This document shows positions 51,431-60,986 of a stretch of 64,000 bases of DNA, piece after piece. The stretch is from JAJEAD01 sp965221555 (GTDB taxonomy: Bacteria; Pseudomonadota; Gammaproteobacteria; HK1), in the NCBI GenBank assembly GCA_965221555.1, contig OZ244895.1, forward strand, positions 682,001 to 746,000, in the 5' to 3' direction. Both the position numbers and the translations under genes were made by a program. The first letter of the stretch is position 1; each line of letters starts with the position of its first letter. Below the pieces are notes generated by a model, which saw only the letters and a list, made by a program, of their open reading frames with translations, was not told the origin of the DNA and did no database searches.

Positions 51431-52141
51431 ATGATCATGGGCGACTGGTTTCACATCCTTGTATTCGGCTACTACCCCTATTTCGCGGCGACCGTGTTCC
51501 TGGTGGGCAGCCTGATCCGCTTCGACCGAGATCAATACACCTGGCGCAGCGGGTCCAGTCAGTTGCTGCGGCGCCGACGGCTGATCGTGGGCAGCGTGGC
51601 GTTCCATATCGGTATCCTGTTCCTGTTTCTCGGGCATCTCGTCGGTCTGCTGACACCGGCGGAGATCTACCACACCCTCGGCCTTGGTTCCGGGGACAAG
51701 CAGGTGCTGGCGATAGTCGCTGGCGGCCTGTTCGGGATCGTCTGCCTGTTCGGCCTCTCCGTACTGCTGCACCGGCGCCTCGCCGACCCGCGCATCCGCC
51801 GAACGTCGAGCGCAATGGACATCGCGATCCTGGTCCTGCTGTGGCTGCAGCTCGTGATCGGCCTCGCGTCCATTCCCTTCTCCTGGGAGCACCGGGAAAG
51901 TGGCGAGGTCATGGTCGCGCTGTCGCTATGGGCCCAGAAGATCGTCACCTTCCAGGCCGACGCGGCCGCCCATGTGGCCGACGTGCACTGGATCTACCGG
52001 CTGCACATCTTCCTCGGCGTCACCATCTTCCTGATCTTTCCGTTCAGTCGCCTGGTTCATGTCTGGAGTGCGCCGATCGGCTTTCTCGGGCGGCGCGGCT
52101 ACCAGGTGGTGCGCACCCGGAGCGGTCGGCAGGTGGCCTGA
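51431..52141 (+). CDS. narI: Respiratory nitrate reductase gamma subunit (cytochrome b)
   Basis: A 236-residue membrane protein with five transmembrane helices that oxidises quinol and passes electrons to NarH via two b hemes. Axial His residues are H59 (VAFHIG), H69 (LFLGHLVG), H192 (YRLHIFLG) and H210 (RLVHVW), as in E. coli NarI. Unlike the other joints in the operon, it is separated from narJ by 62 bases occupied by a repeat end; CGGAG before the ATG is its ribosome site. Confidence 0.94.
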   Translation: MIMGDWFHILVFGYYPYFAATVFLVGSLIRFDRDQYTWRSGSSQLLRRRRLIVGSVAFHIGILFLFLGHLVGLLTPAEIYHTLGLGSGDKQVLAIVAGGLFGIVCLFGLSVLLHRRLADPRIRRTSSAMDIAILVLLWLQLVIGLASIPFSWEHRESGEVMVALSLWAQKIVTFQADAAAHVADVHWIYRLHIFLGVTIFLIFPFSRLVHVWSAPIGFLGRRGYQVVRTRSGRQVA

Positions 52142-52362
52142 TCCGGTCATGACGGAGATTTGTGCAAACGGCCGGTGTATCGACGAGGCGAGATGCGGTT
52201 TCACCCGGCGGAGAGTGTCGCTGCCGACGAAACGCCGCTCGTGCAATAGCACTCACCGGAACTGCCGTCCCCCTCGGGGAGAGGGGCTTTGCGCCCCCGC
52301 CTGTACCCGTGTCCTGGGGAGAGCGACCTCACCCCGGCCGGCGAGATCAGGGCGCTATGCGC

Positions 52363-53406
52363 TCAAGCGATGGCGGGTGGAGCGTCGGCGGCGGCGCCAC
52401 CACCGGAGGGAGGGATGGCGCCGTAGCGCACGCCGAGGGAACGCAGCCAGCGGCGGTAGTGGACGGAAGTGCGATCCGCGGGCACATTCAGCTCGTCGTG
52501 CTCACCGAGCGGCAGGCGTCTGGGCCGCTGTGACTCCACCACCGGCAGATCCTGGCCGAGGATGAGGTCGGTGAACTCCTCGATCTCGCGCTGGGCGTAC
52601 TGCTGGTCGTAGTTGGAGGCGAGCAGCACCCAGCCGACGCCGCTCTCCTCGCTCGTGGGCGCGAAGGTCAGCACCAGGGCCTCGCGCATCGGAGAGCCGT
52701 TCGCGTTGCGCATCCCGATATCCTTGGTGAAGCGAACCGTCAACGGCCGGGACACGTGGTAGGCGTAGCTCACTTCGATGCCGTCGATGTCCAGGGTATT
52801 GGTGGGCTTGGGCTGCCAGAAACGGGTGTTCGTGACGATCAGGCCCTCGTTCGTCAATTCCACGTCGTAGTCCGGAAGCTCGGGGTGGGCCTCGTCTCCG
52901 AGCAGGCCCGGGTGTACGAAGGGGAAGTGGGCGAGATCGAAGAAGTTCTCGATCGCCCGGTATCCGCTGGTCGCATACTCGTAGCGTCCGCCGATGTAGA
53001 CACGATAGGTATCGTCCTCGGCCTCCGGAAAGGGGGGCACGTCGCGCGAGGGCGCGCCGAGCGAGACCCAGACGAGGCCGTAGCGCTCGGTTACTCGGTA
53101 GCGGGTGGCCCGGGCCTGCCGGGGTGGCGCACGCCCGGGATGGGCGGGCACCCGCACGCAGCGCCCGCCCGCCTCGTACTCCATGCCGTGATAGGGACAC
53201 ACGATCCGGTCGTCCCGAATCCGTCCGAGCGACAGCTTCGCGCCCCGGTGCGGACAGTAGTCTCGCCACGCCTCCACGCCGGCGGAGGAGCGCCAGATCA
53301 GCAGCTCCTCCTCCAGCAGCCGCACCGCGACCAGCTTTCCCGGGACGACGTCGCTCGCGCGGGCCGCCGCGTGCCATTCATCGAGAACGGTGCGATCGTC
53401 GATCAC
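52363..53406 (-). CDS. Rieske-type aromatic ring-hydroxylating oxygenase, alpha subunit
   Basis: A 347-residue oxygenase. The Rieske [2Fe-2S] cluster ligands are in YCPHRGAKLSLG and CPYHGMEYEAGG. The mononuclear iron triad is in ENFFDLAHFPFVHPG (N/D...H...H). Length and the single-gene form resemble vanillate O-demethylase and choline/carnitine-type Rieske oxygenases, acting on O- or N-methyl groups, rather than ring-dihydroxylating enzymes. No reductase gene lies beside it. Purine N-demethylases (NdmA-like) belong to the same broad group; with a purine-type transporter next door this is suggestive, but unproven. Confidence 0.87.
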   Translation of the reverse strand: MIDDRTVLDEWHAAARASDVVPGKLVAVRLLEEELLIWRSSAGVEAWRDYCPHRGAKLSLGRIRDDRIVCPYHGMEYEAGGRCVRVPAHPGRAPPRQARATRYRVTERYGLVWVSLGAPSRDVPPFPEAEDDTYRVYIGGRYEYATSGYRAIENFFDLAHFPFVHPGLLGDEAHPELPDYDVELTNEGLIVTNTRFWQPKPTNTLDIDGIEVSYAYHVSRPLTVRFTKDIGMRNANGSPMREALVLTFAPTSEESGVGWVLLASNYDQQYAQREIEEFTDLILGQDLPVVESQRPRRLPLGEHDELNVPADRTSVHYRRWLRSLGVRYGAIPPSGGGAAADAPPAIA

Positions 53407-53427
53407 CGCGGCGCGTCCTGCGCGCGT

Positions 53428-54513
53428 CTATTCCGGCAGCTTGCCTTCGACCCCCTCCACGTACCAGTCCATGAGGTAGAGCGCGTCGTCCGGCATCACC
53501 TCGCCTTCCGCTACCCGCAGTGTCCCCGACTGGTCCCGGATCGGTCCGGCAAAGGGATGCAGCTCACCCGAGACGAGCGCGGCGGTGCGCTCCGCCACCA
53601 GGTCCTTCACATCCTGGGGCACCATCTCGCCGAGCGGGGCGAGCCCCAGAGTGCCTTGCGCCATGCTGCGCCAGTGCGCCTGCGAGGTCCACGTGCCGTC
53701 GAGCACGGACTGCGCCATTTCCGCGTAGAACTCGCCCCAGATCGGAATCACGGCGGTGAGCTGCGAAGCGGGACCGAAGGTGGTCCGGTCGGAGTGGAAG
53801 CCGACCACGAGCTTGCCGGCCTTCTCCGCCGCCAGGGTCGGAGCGCTGGAATCGGTCACCTGCGCGACCACGTCGGCGCCCTGCGCAATGAGCGCGTCCG
53901 TTGCTTCGCGCTCGCGGGCGGGATCGAACCACGAGTTCACCTCGATGACCCGGACCTTGACCCCCGGCTTCACGCTCTGGGCGCCGAGGGTGAAGCCATT
54001 GATGATGCGCAGCACCGCGGGCAGGGGAAACGAAGACACGTAGCCGATGGTGTCGCTCTCGCTCATCGCTCCCGCGACGATCCCGGCGAGATAGGAGGGT
54101 TCGTAGTAGCGCAGCGAGTAGGTCGCCATGTTCTCGCGGCTCTTGTACCCGTCTAGGTGCATGAACTTGACGTCGGGAAAGAGCTCCGCCGCTTCCAGGG
54201 TCTGATCCATGAAGCCGAAAGAGGTGGTGAGGATGAGATGGTTGCCGTCGGCGGCGAGCTGACGGATGACCTGCAGGGAGTCGGGGCCGTAGGCGACGTT
54301 CTCGACGATCCTCGCCTCGACCTTGTCGCCGAGGATCTCCTCCATCTTCATGCGGCCCTTGTCGTGCTCGAAGGTCCAGCCGGTGTCGAAGACCGGGCTG
54401 AAGTACACGAGGGCCACCTTCACCCGGTCGAGGGCCATGGCGGATTGCGTCGAGGCCAGGGCCAGAAGGGAGGCGGCCAGGAGCGCGCCGATCGTCGATT
54501 TGAGGCTGAACAT
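53428..54513 (-). CDS. BMP-family (PnrA-like) ABC transporter substrate-binding protein
   Basis: A 361-residue binding protein of the basic-membrane-protein family. Signal peptide residues 1-27 (STIGALLAASLLALASTQSA, cleavage after AMA). Family motifs include VALVYFSPVFDTGWTFEHDKGR, DGNHLILTTSFGFMDQTLEAAELFPDVKFMHLDG, and YLAGIVAGAMSESDTIGYVSSFPLPAV. In BMP/PnrA transporters the ligand is usually a nucleoside or purine. Start at 54513 (MFSLKST) preferred. It is transcribed with, or just downstream of, the two permeases and ATPase, though a 270-base gap with a possible promoter lies between. Confidence 0.92.
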   Translation of the reverse strand: MFSLKSTIGALLAASLLALASTQSAMALDRVKVALVYFSPVFDTGWTFEHDKGRMKMEEILGDKVEARIVENVAYGPDSLQVIRQLAADGNHLILTTSFGFMDQTLEAAELFPDVKFMHLDGYKSRENMATYSLRYYEPSYLAGIVAGAMSESDTIGYVSSFPLPAVLRIINGFTLGAQSVKPGVKVRVIEVNSWFDPAREREATDALIAQGADVVAQVTDSSAPTLAAEKAGKLVVGFHSDRTTFGPASQLTAVIPIWGEFYAEMAQSVLDGTWTSQAHWRSMAQGTLGLAPLGEMVPQDVKDLVAERTAALVSGELHPFAGPIRDQSGTLRVAEGEVMPDDALYLMDWYVEGVEGKLPE

Positions 54514-54647
54514 GTCTCTTCTCCGCAAGTAGTGGTTCCGAAGCGTGGGCCGGATGCCCGTCCGTGCCTTTCACCCTACCCCCGCGGGATGTCGCGAGCA
54601 ACCCGGGGTCCGGTCTGGTTCAGGAATGTCTCTTTTAGAAACAACAG

Positions 54648-54674
54648 GTTATACGTATCACGTCGCAGATTAAA
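54648..54674 (-). promoter_or_regulatory. Possible promoter before the BMP binding-protein gene
   Basis: On the minus strand a TATAAC (54653-54648) sits 15 bases from TTTAAT (54674-54669), in a short AT-rich island inside a 270-base gap. A small palindrome ATACGTAT overlaps the -10. It would give the binding protein a separate transcript. Suggestive only. Confidence 0.35.
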
Positions 54675-54784
54675 GAGTTTGGCCTGCCTCGAGAGCGCGC
54701 ATCCATCCGTATATGGAGCTTCCCACAACTGTCTTCTTCCGGGAACGACGATCTGCGGCGCCATCACCCTCTGAAGAGCGCGAC

Positions 54785-55708
54785 TCAACGCTCGGGATGG
54801 AAGGGCACCCCGAGGGAGGCGGGCGCGTGCCGGTGGGTCGCGGCACGGTCGCGCGAGATCGCCACCAGCACCGCGATGGTCGCGAGATAGGGCAGCATGG
54901 AGAAGACCTGGGAAGCGAGCGCCGCACCCTGGAGGTGGAGCTGGAGGATGGTGACGCCGCCGAAGAGATAGGCGCCAGCGAGCACGTAACCCGGCCTCCA
55001 GCTCGCGAAAACCACCAGCGCGACCGCTATCCAGCCCCGGCCCGCGCTCATGTTCTCGACCCAGGTGGGGGTGTAGTAGACGGAAAGGAACACCCCGGCG
55101 AGTCCGGCCATCGCTCCTCCGAAGAGTACCGAGAGATAGCGGATGGCGATGACCGGGTAGCCGAGCGCATGCGCCGACTCCGGGGCATCGCCGACCCCGC
55201 GCAGGACGAGGCCTGCGCGGCTGCGACGAAGGAACCACGCGAGCCCGGCGAAGCAGGCCAGCGACAGCCAGGTGAGCGGTTCGAGAGAGGCGAGCAAGGG
55301 GCCCAGAAGGGGAATCTCGGACAGGAAGCCCGGATCCCCCGCCGCTCGCGGCGCAAGCGCGCGACTCGTGTAACCCGCGCCGATCAGGGCTGATGCGCCA
55401 ATTCCGAATATGGTGAGCGCGAGGCCGGCCGCGACCTGGTTGGCACGGCAGGTCAGCACCAGAAATCCGAAAACGAGCGCGAGAGCGGCGCCCGCGAGCA
55501 TTCCGCAGAGGGTCGCGAGCAGGTAGTTGCCGGTTTCGGCGGCGACCGCGAAGCCGAGCGCCGCGCCCATGAGCATCATGCCTTCGACGCCGAGGTTGAG
55601 CACTCCCGACCGCTCGCTCACGAGCTCACCGAGCGCGGCGAGCAGCAGCGGAGTGCCGGCGCCCATCGTGGCGATGGCGATGGCGGCGACGAGGGCGAGA
55701 TCAGGCAC
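54785..55708 (-). CDS. BMP-type ABC transporter permease 2 (nucleoside class)
   Basis: A 307-residue permease with about nine hydrophobic segments, of the YufQ/NupQ family. Typical segments: GALGELVSERSGVLNLGVEGMMLMGAALGF, and LRGVGDAPESAHALGYPVIAIRYLSVLFGGAMAGLAGVFLSV, then RGWIAVALVVFASWRP. The start overlaps the upstream permease by eight bases. Confidence 0.92.
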   Translation of the reverse strand: MPDLALVAAIAIATMGAGTPLLLAALGELVSERSGVLNLGVEGMMLMGAALGFAVAAETGNYLLATLCGMLAGAALALVFGFLVLTCRANQVAAGLALTIFGIGASALIGAGYTSRALAPRAAGDPGFLSEIPLLGPLLASLEPLTWLSLACFAGLAWFLRRSRAGLVLRGVGDAPESAHALGYPVIAIRYLSVLFGGAMAGLAGVFLSVYYTPTWVENMSAGRGWIAVALVVFASWRPGYVLAGAYLFGGVTILQLHLQGAALASQVFSMLPYLATIAVLVAISRDRAATHRHAPASLGVPFHPER

Positions 55709-56783
55709 CGGCCGCGCGCTCGATGCGGGTTCGCCAGCGCACCCGATGGGTGACCAGCAGGTCCGACATCAACAGGAAGAAGAGCAGCATCCCCTGGAAC
55801 ACGCCGATGATCGCGGTGGGCAGTCCCAGGGAAACCTTGGCCGCCTCTCCCCCGACGTAGAAGAGCCCCATAAGCACGCTCGCGAGCAGGATTCCCACCG
55901 GATGCAGCCGGCCAAGGAACGCGACGATGATGGCCGCGAAGCCGTATCCGGGAGAGACCGTCTCGCGGAGCTTGCCGATGGTCCCCGCGACCTCGACCAC
56001 CCCCGCGATGCCCGCGCAGGCGCCGCCGGCGAGCAGTCCCAGCCAGATCATCCGCCCTCGCTCGAATCCGGCATAGCGGGCGGCTCCCGCCGCCATGCCC
56101 CCCACTTCCATCTGGAAGGCGAGGAAGCTGCGGGTCACGAACAGCCAGCCCGCGCCGGCCACGGCGAGTGCGATCAGGATGCCGAGATTGAGGCGAGCGC
56201 CTTCGATCAGGCGGGGCAGCCTCGCCGCGTGGTGCAGCGGTTCCGATTCCGGCCAGCCATAGCCCGAGGCGGCTCGCCAGGGTCCGTAGACCATGTAGCT
56301 CAGCAGGAGCCCCGCGACGTAGGTGAGCATCAGGGTCACCAGGATCTCGTTGGTGCCGAAGCGGACCTTGAGGAAGGCGGGCAGCGCGGCCCAGGTCATG
56401 CCTCCCAGGGCGCCGGCGACGAACATGGCGGGCAGCAGCCAGGCGCCCTCGGCCTCCGGAACCGCGAGGGCCAGTCCGCCGCCCGCCATGGCGCCGAGGA
56501 TGAGCTGTCCTTCCGCCCCGATGTTCCAGACCCGGGCGCGAAAGCCGATCGCGAGGCCCACCGCGCACAGCGCGAGCGGTGTCACCTTGAGACTCAGCTC
56601 TCCGATGGCGTAGAGGTCGCGAAACGGCGACAGGAAGAAGGCCCGGAAGACGGCCAGGGGCTCAAGGCCGAGGAAGACGAAAAGCGCGCTCCCGCACAGG
56701 ATGCTCGCCGCGGCCGCGACCAGGGGCGCCGCGAAGCGCATCGCCCGCGACGGCTGCGCGCGCGCTTCAAGCCGTGGTCGCAT
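55701..56783 (-). CDS. BMP-type ABC transporter permease 1 (nucleoside class)
   Basis: A 360-residue permease of the YufP/NupP type. About nine helices; GFRARVWNIGAEGQLILGAMAGGGLAL is a conserved family block, as is GYGFAAIIVAFLGRLHPVGILLASVLMGLFYVGGE. ATG at 56783 lies 17 bases inside the end of the ATPase gene; a longer frame to 56801 adds six residues. Confidence 0.92.
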   Translation of the reverse strand: MRPRLEARAQPSRAMRFAAPLVAAAASILCGSALFVFLGLEPLAVFRAFFLSPFRDLYAIGELSLKVTPLALCAVGLAIGFRARVWNIGAEGQLILGAMAGGGLALAVPEAEGAWLLPAMFVAGALGGMTWAALPAFLKVRFGTNEILVTLMLTYVAGLLLSYMVYGPWRAASGYGWPESEPLHHAARLPRLIEGARLNLGILIALAVAGAGWLFVTRSFLAFQMEVGGMAAGAARYAGFERGRMIWLGLLAGGACAGIAGVVEVAGTIGKLRETVSPGYGFAAIIVAFLGRLHPVGILLASVLMGLFYVGGEAAKVSLGLPTAIIGVFQGMLLFFLLMSDLLVTHRVRWRTRIERAAGA

Positions 56784-58347
56784 TGCCTTGCTCCGGCGCA
56801 TCGACCGGGGGGTCGGGCGGCAGGGTTCCGCCCATCCAGCGACCGATTTCCTCCACGTCCGTTTCGTCGATGCGACGCACCGGCGAGAGCTTTCCCCCGG
56901 CGATCACCGCAATCCGGTCCGAGAGCTCGAAGAGTTCGTCCAGGTCTTCCGATACGAGCAGGATCGCCACCCCCGCGCTGCGCATCTCGAGGAGGGAGGA
57001 ACGGATGGCGGCGGCCGCACGCACGTCGAGTCCCCAGGTGGGCTGAGCCACCAAAGCCACCGAGGGCGTCTGCAGGAGCTCGCGCCCCACCACGAACTTC
57101 TGGAGGTTCCCGCCGGAAAGGGTGCGCGCGTCCGCCTGCTCTCCGGCGCAGCGCACGTCGTAGGCATCGATGCAGCGCCGCGCGAATGCCGATATCGCGC
57201 GTGAGCGCAGCCAGCCGCGGCGCACGAGCCCCTGATGGTATCCGGTGAGCAGCGTGTTCTTTGCGAGCGACATGCCGGGTATCGCGGCCCGGCCCAGCCT
57301 CTCTTCGGGCACGTACACGAGTCCGCGCCGCCGGCGCTCGCGGACGCCGAGGTGCCCCACCGGCTCGCGGTCGATGCGAAGCGCGCCGGGGGATGCGGCG
57401 CGGGTCTCGCCACCGAGCGCCGCGAGCAGCTCCGTCTGGCCGTTTCCCGCGATGCCGGCGATGCCCAGTATCTCGCCGCCACCCACCTCGAAGCGCAGTT
57501 CCTTGAGCACGGCGCCCTCCGCGCCGTCGGAGTCGTCGGACGAGGGTCCTTGCCATGAGACGCCGAGACGTTCGCGATGCCGGTGGGAATGCGGCGCCCG
57601 GCGCAGCACCGGCGGCGCCGACCCGATCATCCGTCGCGCCAGTGATTGAGTGCTCTCGTTGCGCGGGTCGACGCGCCCGACCACGCGGCCTTCGCGCAGG
57701 ATGGTCGCGGTATCGCAGAGGTCGCGGACTTCATCGAGCTTGTGGGAGATATAGAGGATGCTCTTTCCCTCCGCCGCGAGCTGGCGCAGCATGCGGAAGA
57801 GCTCGCGGATCGCGAGCGGCGTCAGCACCGAGGTGGGCTCGTCCATGATCAGGAGCTCCGGTTCCTGGAGCAGATTCCTCACCACCTCGACCCGTTGTCG
57901 TTCCCCGACGGAAAGGGTATGCACGGCGCGCTCGGGATCGATCGGGATGCCGTAGCGGGTGGAGATCCCCCGGGCGCGCTCCGAAAGCGCGTCGAGGTCA
58001 CGCGCCCCCGGCGAGGCGAGAGCGATGTTCTCCGCCACGCTGAGGGCGGGGAAGAGCGAGAAGTGCTGGAACACCATGCCGATGCCGAGCGCCCGCGCAT
58101 CCGACGGGGATCTGATGTCGACGGGCTCGCCGTTCCACCGGATCCGGCCCGAGTCCGCGCGCACCACCCCGTAGACGATCTTCATCAGGGTGCTCTTGCC
58201 GGCGCCGTTCTCGCCGAGCAGCGCGTGGATCGAATCGCGGGCCACCGAGAGGTCGATGCCGTCGTTGGCGACGACGGAGGGGAATGCCTTGCGGATGCCC
58301 TCAAGCTCCAGGCGAATGGGTGATGTTCGGCCGGTCACGTCGGGCAT
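56767..58347 (-). CDS. BMP-type ABC transporter ATP-binding protein (two-domain)
   Basis: A 526-residue protein of two fused ABC domains, as in sugar and nucleoside importers. N-domain: Walker A LLGENGAGKSTLMKI (about 42-56), signature LSVGERQRVEVVRNLL, Walker B LLIMDEPTSVLTPL, His switch in YISHKLDEV. C-domain: Walker A is GIAGNGQTELLAAL (degenerate Lys position, as is usual), signature LSGGNLQKFVVGREL. Supplies energy to the two following permeases. First gene of the operon, with a solo repeat end about 65 bases upstream of its start. Confidence 0.94.
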   Translation of the reverse strand: MPDVTGRTSPIRLELEGIRKAFPSVVANDGIDLSVARDSIHALLGENGAGKSTLMKIVYGVVRADSGRIRWNGEPVDIRSPSDARALGIGMVFQHFSLFPALSVAENIALASPGARDLDALSERARGISTRYGIPIDPERAVHTLSVGERQRVEVVRNLLQEPELLIMDEPTSVLTPLAIRELFRMLRQLAAEGKSILYISHKLDEVRDLCDTATILREGRVVGRVDPRNESTQSLARRMIGSAPPVLRRAPHSHRHRERLGVSWQGPSSDDSDGAEGAVLKELRFEVGGGEILGIAGIAGNGQTELLAALGGETRAASPGALRIDREPVGHLGVRERRRRGLVYVPEERLGRAAIPGMSLAKNTLLTGYHQGLVRRGWLRSRAISAFARRCIDAYDVRCAGEQADARTLSGGNLQKFVVGRELLQTPSVALVAQPTWGLDVRAAAAIRSSLLEMRSAGVAILLVSEDLDELFELSDRIAVIAGGKLSPVRRIDETDVEEIGRWMGGTLPPDPPVDAPEQGNATTA

Positions 58348-58880
58348 TCACCGGCGCCAGTGACGTGCGCGGGGTCGGCGCGCTTCGGGCACGGCTTCGG
58401 ACGGATCGCCATGTTCCACCGATTCACGATGGCTACGGGCGCGCGGATGTCGGCACGGGCAAGAACGCTCGCGAATCAGGGCGCGCCGGCGTAATCGGGC
58501 GATACGGTCCCGTACCTTGACTCGCGTTCAACGTAATCCATGCCCGACGGTGCGCGGTGCGGCGGAAGGTCGGAGCGATGTTGCGGCTGGGCCATCATCG
58601 ATTCCAGGTGCGCCGTGGCGGTTCGACGGTCATTTCCAATGCGCTCTCTCGCTGCGGCCCAAAGGGGGCGTCGCGGGCCGACGGAATCCGTCGACATCCG
58701 CGCTCGCGTATCGTTGACATCCCAGGTGCCCGAAAAAGATCATCACGGCATGTGCACGATGCGCAACAGAGACGATCCGATCATAACCACGAACGGGATG
58801 TCCTGAACCTTGGCTCTCTCTCGAGGTGCGGGGTCCGCTCGCGTGAAGCGTACCGGGTACGGGAACGAGGCGATCCCGAC
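58348..58880. other. Divergent intergenic region before guaD, with a solo repeat end
   Basis: About 530 bases, no gene seen. At about 58400-58450, read leftward, is a repeat end (TCGTGAATCGGTGGAACATGG) ahead of the ABC ATPase gene. A purine riboswitch was looked for on the guaD side and not found. A short inverted repeat, TACGGTCCCGTA, lies at about 58502-58515. This region must contain the guaD promoter. Confidence 0.4.
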
Positions 58881-60251
58881 ATGAGCGACGCAAATACGGG
58901 GTTTGCGCTTCGCGGCACCTTGATGCACGCGCCGTGGCGGGAAGAGATAGAGGTCCTGGAAGATGCGGTGATCTCGGTCGATGCCGCGGGCGCCATCGAA
59001 GCGCTCCATCGCCGGGGGGAAGCGGGGTACGCGCAGGCGGTGGCCGAAGGCCGGCGCCGCGGTACGCTGAGCGAACTCGGCGAGGGCCGCTACCTGCTGC
59101 CGGGGCTGGTGGACCTGCACATCCACGCGCCGCAGTGGCCGCAGCTCGGCAAGTCTCTGCACCTCCCTCTGGAGGAGTGGCTGGTCCAGTGCACCTTCCC
59201 GCTCGAGGCGAAGTATGCGGATGTCGCCTTCGCCGAGCGCGTGTACACCTCCCTGGTCGAGACCCTGCTCGCAAACGGCACCACCACCGCCGTCTACCAT
59301 GCCACCGTGCATCTGGAGAGCACCATGCGCCTCGCCGACATCTGTCTCGCCAAGGGGCAGCGTGCGTTCGTCGGCAAGGTGGCGATGGACGATACCGGGC
59401 AGTGCCCCGACTACTACCGCGACGAGTCGGCCGCCACCGCGATCTCGCAGACCCGGGACCTCATCGGATACGTACGGGCGCTGCCGCACAACGAGAGTGC
59501 CCTGGTGCGCCCGATCATCACCCCCCGCTTCATTCCCTCGTGCACCGACCCGCTGCTCGAAGGGCTGGGAATCCTCGCCGGCGAGAGCGCATGCCCCGTG
59601 CAGACCCACTGCTCGGAGAGCGACTGGCAGCACGGTTTCGTCCTGGAACGCCATGGCCGGACGGATACGCGGAGTCTGCGCGAGTTCGGATTGCTGCGCC
59701 GGGGCACCATCCTCGCCCACGGGAACTTCCTGGGCGACGACGACATGGACATCATCGGACAGACCCGCGCGGGGATCGCCCACTGCCCGCTCTCGAACTA
59801 CTACTTCTCGAATGCGGTTTTTCCGCTCCGCGCCGCCCTCGACCGAGGGCTGCGGGTAGGGCTCGGCACCGACATCTCGGGAGGCGCGAGCCCCTCCATC
59901 CTGGACAACTGCCGGCATGCGGTGAACGCGTCCCGGGCGCTCGAGGACGGCGTCGACCCCGCTCTCGATGCCCCGGCGCGGGGCCGGCCCGGCTCCCGCG
60001 TCGATTTTCGCACCGCCTTCTGGCTCGCGACCGCGGGCGGGGCCGCCGCCCTCGACCTGCCCGTCGGGCGTTTCGAGGCGGGATGTCTCTTCGATGCGAT
60101 GCTCGTCGATACCCGGCGGCCCGGCAGCAACCTCCTGGTCTGGGAGGACGCCGACAGCCTGGAAGATGTCTTCCAGAAGATCGTCTACAACGCCGGTCGC
60201 GAAGACATTCGCAAGGTCTGGGTCCACGGGCGGGTCGTATCCGGCGAGTGA
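58881..60251 (+). CDS. guaD: Guanine deaminase
   Basis: A 456-residue zinc amidohydrolase converting guanine to xanthine and ammonia. Zinc ligands: HxH in GLVDLHIHAPQWPQLGKSL (the guanine-deaminase hallmark PQWPQLG is complete), the third His in CPVQTHCSES, the fourth in TILAHGNFL, and the catalytic Asp in VGLGTDISGGASPSILD. Length and motifs fit bacterial GuaD, and LEEWLVQCTFPLEAKYAD is conserved. Divergent from the BMP-type transporter, whose usual ligands are purine nucleosides, which supports a purine salvage/catabolism unit. Confidence 0.94.
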   Translation: MSDANTGFALRGTLMHAPWREEIEVLEDAVISVDAAGAIEALHRRGEAGYAQAVAEGRRRGTLSELGEGRYLLPGLVDLHIHAPQWPQLGKSLHLPLEEWLVQCTFPLEAKYADVAFAERVYTSLVETLLANGTTTAVYHATVHLESTMRLADICLAKGQRAFVGKVAMDDTGQCPDYYRDESAATAISQTRDLIGYVRALPHNESALVRPIITPRFIPSCTDPLLEGLGILAGESACPVQTHCSESDWQHGFVLERHGRTDTRSLREFGLLRRGTILAHGNFLGDDDMDIIGQTRAGIAHCPLSNYYFSNAVFPLRAALDRGLRVGLGTDISGGASPSILDNCRHAVNASRALEDGVDPALDAPARGRPGSRVDFRTAFWLATAGGAAALDLPVGRFEAGCLFDAMLVDTRRPGSNLLVWEDADSLEDVFQKIVYNAGREDIRKVWVHGRVVSGE

Positions 60252-60385
60252 GCGAGCGCGGGGGGTGGGAGGACCCGATGGCCCCCGGGCGGAGCGAGGA
60301 CAGCGCTGACAGGGGAGAGACTTGCGAGGTGACGCGTACACTGGGGCGCCCGGGCCTTCTCTCGCACTCGTAACGGAGCCAAGCC

Positions 60386-60889
60386 ATGCGCGACCGGCAC
60401 CCTCTCGTACCCGACGACTTCGAGATCCCCGAGGTCCTGGAGCATGCGCGTTTTCGCCTGCGGATGCTGACGGTCAATGACCTCGTCAAGGACTACGATG
60501 CCGTGATGTCGAGCGTGGAACACCTGCGTACGACCTTCAGTCCGGAGGGCGACGGCTCCTGGCCCGAAGGGCTGACCATCGAAGAGGACCTGATCGATCT
60601 CGGATGGCACCAGCGTGAGTTCATGCGTCGTTCCTCGTTCGCCTACACCGTGATGAGCCCCGACGAAAGCCGCTGCCTCGGCTGCGTCTACATCAACCCC
60701 ACCCGCAGGCGTGGCCACGACTGCAAGGTCGAGATGTGGGTGCGCGCCGACGAGCTCGCGAGCGGCCTCGACGAGGTGCTCTACCGGACGGTCAGCGCCT
60801 GGATTGCGGACATCTGGCCTTTTACCAATCCCGCCTACCCCGGTCGCGCCATATCGTTCGAGGATTGGCACGCCTTGCCAAGCGATTGA
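60386..60889 (+). CDS. GNAT-fold acyltransferase-like protein
   Basis: A 167-residue protein that looks like a GNAT-family acetyltransferase variant: ARFRLRMLTVNDLVKDYDAVMSSVEHLR, YTVMSPDESRCLGCVYINPTRRRGHDCKVEMWVRADELA, and SAWIADIWPFTNPAYPGRAISFEDW. The strand with LGCVYI corresponds to the GNAT beta-4 and the EMWVR strand to beta-5, but the R/Q-x-x-G-x-G/A loop is not evident, so acetyl-CoA binding is uncertain. Members occur next to purine and aspartoacylase genes. Lies between guaD and the deacylase, same direction, 134 bases after guaD. Confidence 0.65.
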   Translation: MRDRHPLVPDDFEIPEVLEHARFRLRMLTVNDLVKDYDAVMSSVEHLRTTFSPEGDGSWPEGLTIEEDLIDLGWHQREFMRRSSFAYTVMSPDESRCLGCVYINPTRRRGHDCKVEMWVRADELASGLDEVLYRTVSAWIADIWPFTNPAYPGRAISFEDWHALPSD

Positions 60890-60986
60890 GGGGCTGGCCT
60901 TCCCCGGGACCACGTCGCCTGGGGCTGGCACCGACCGGAGATGGAGCGGCACGAGGCGATCGACGGCCGACGACGGGAGTGACGAC

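Noticed and set aside
58348..58880. Purine riboswitch upstream of guaD
   Set aside because: No conserved purine-riboswitch core or three-way junction could be traced.
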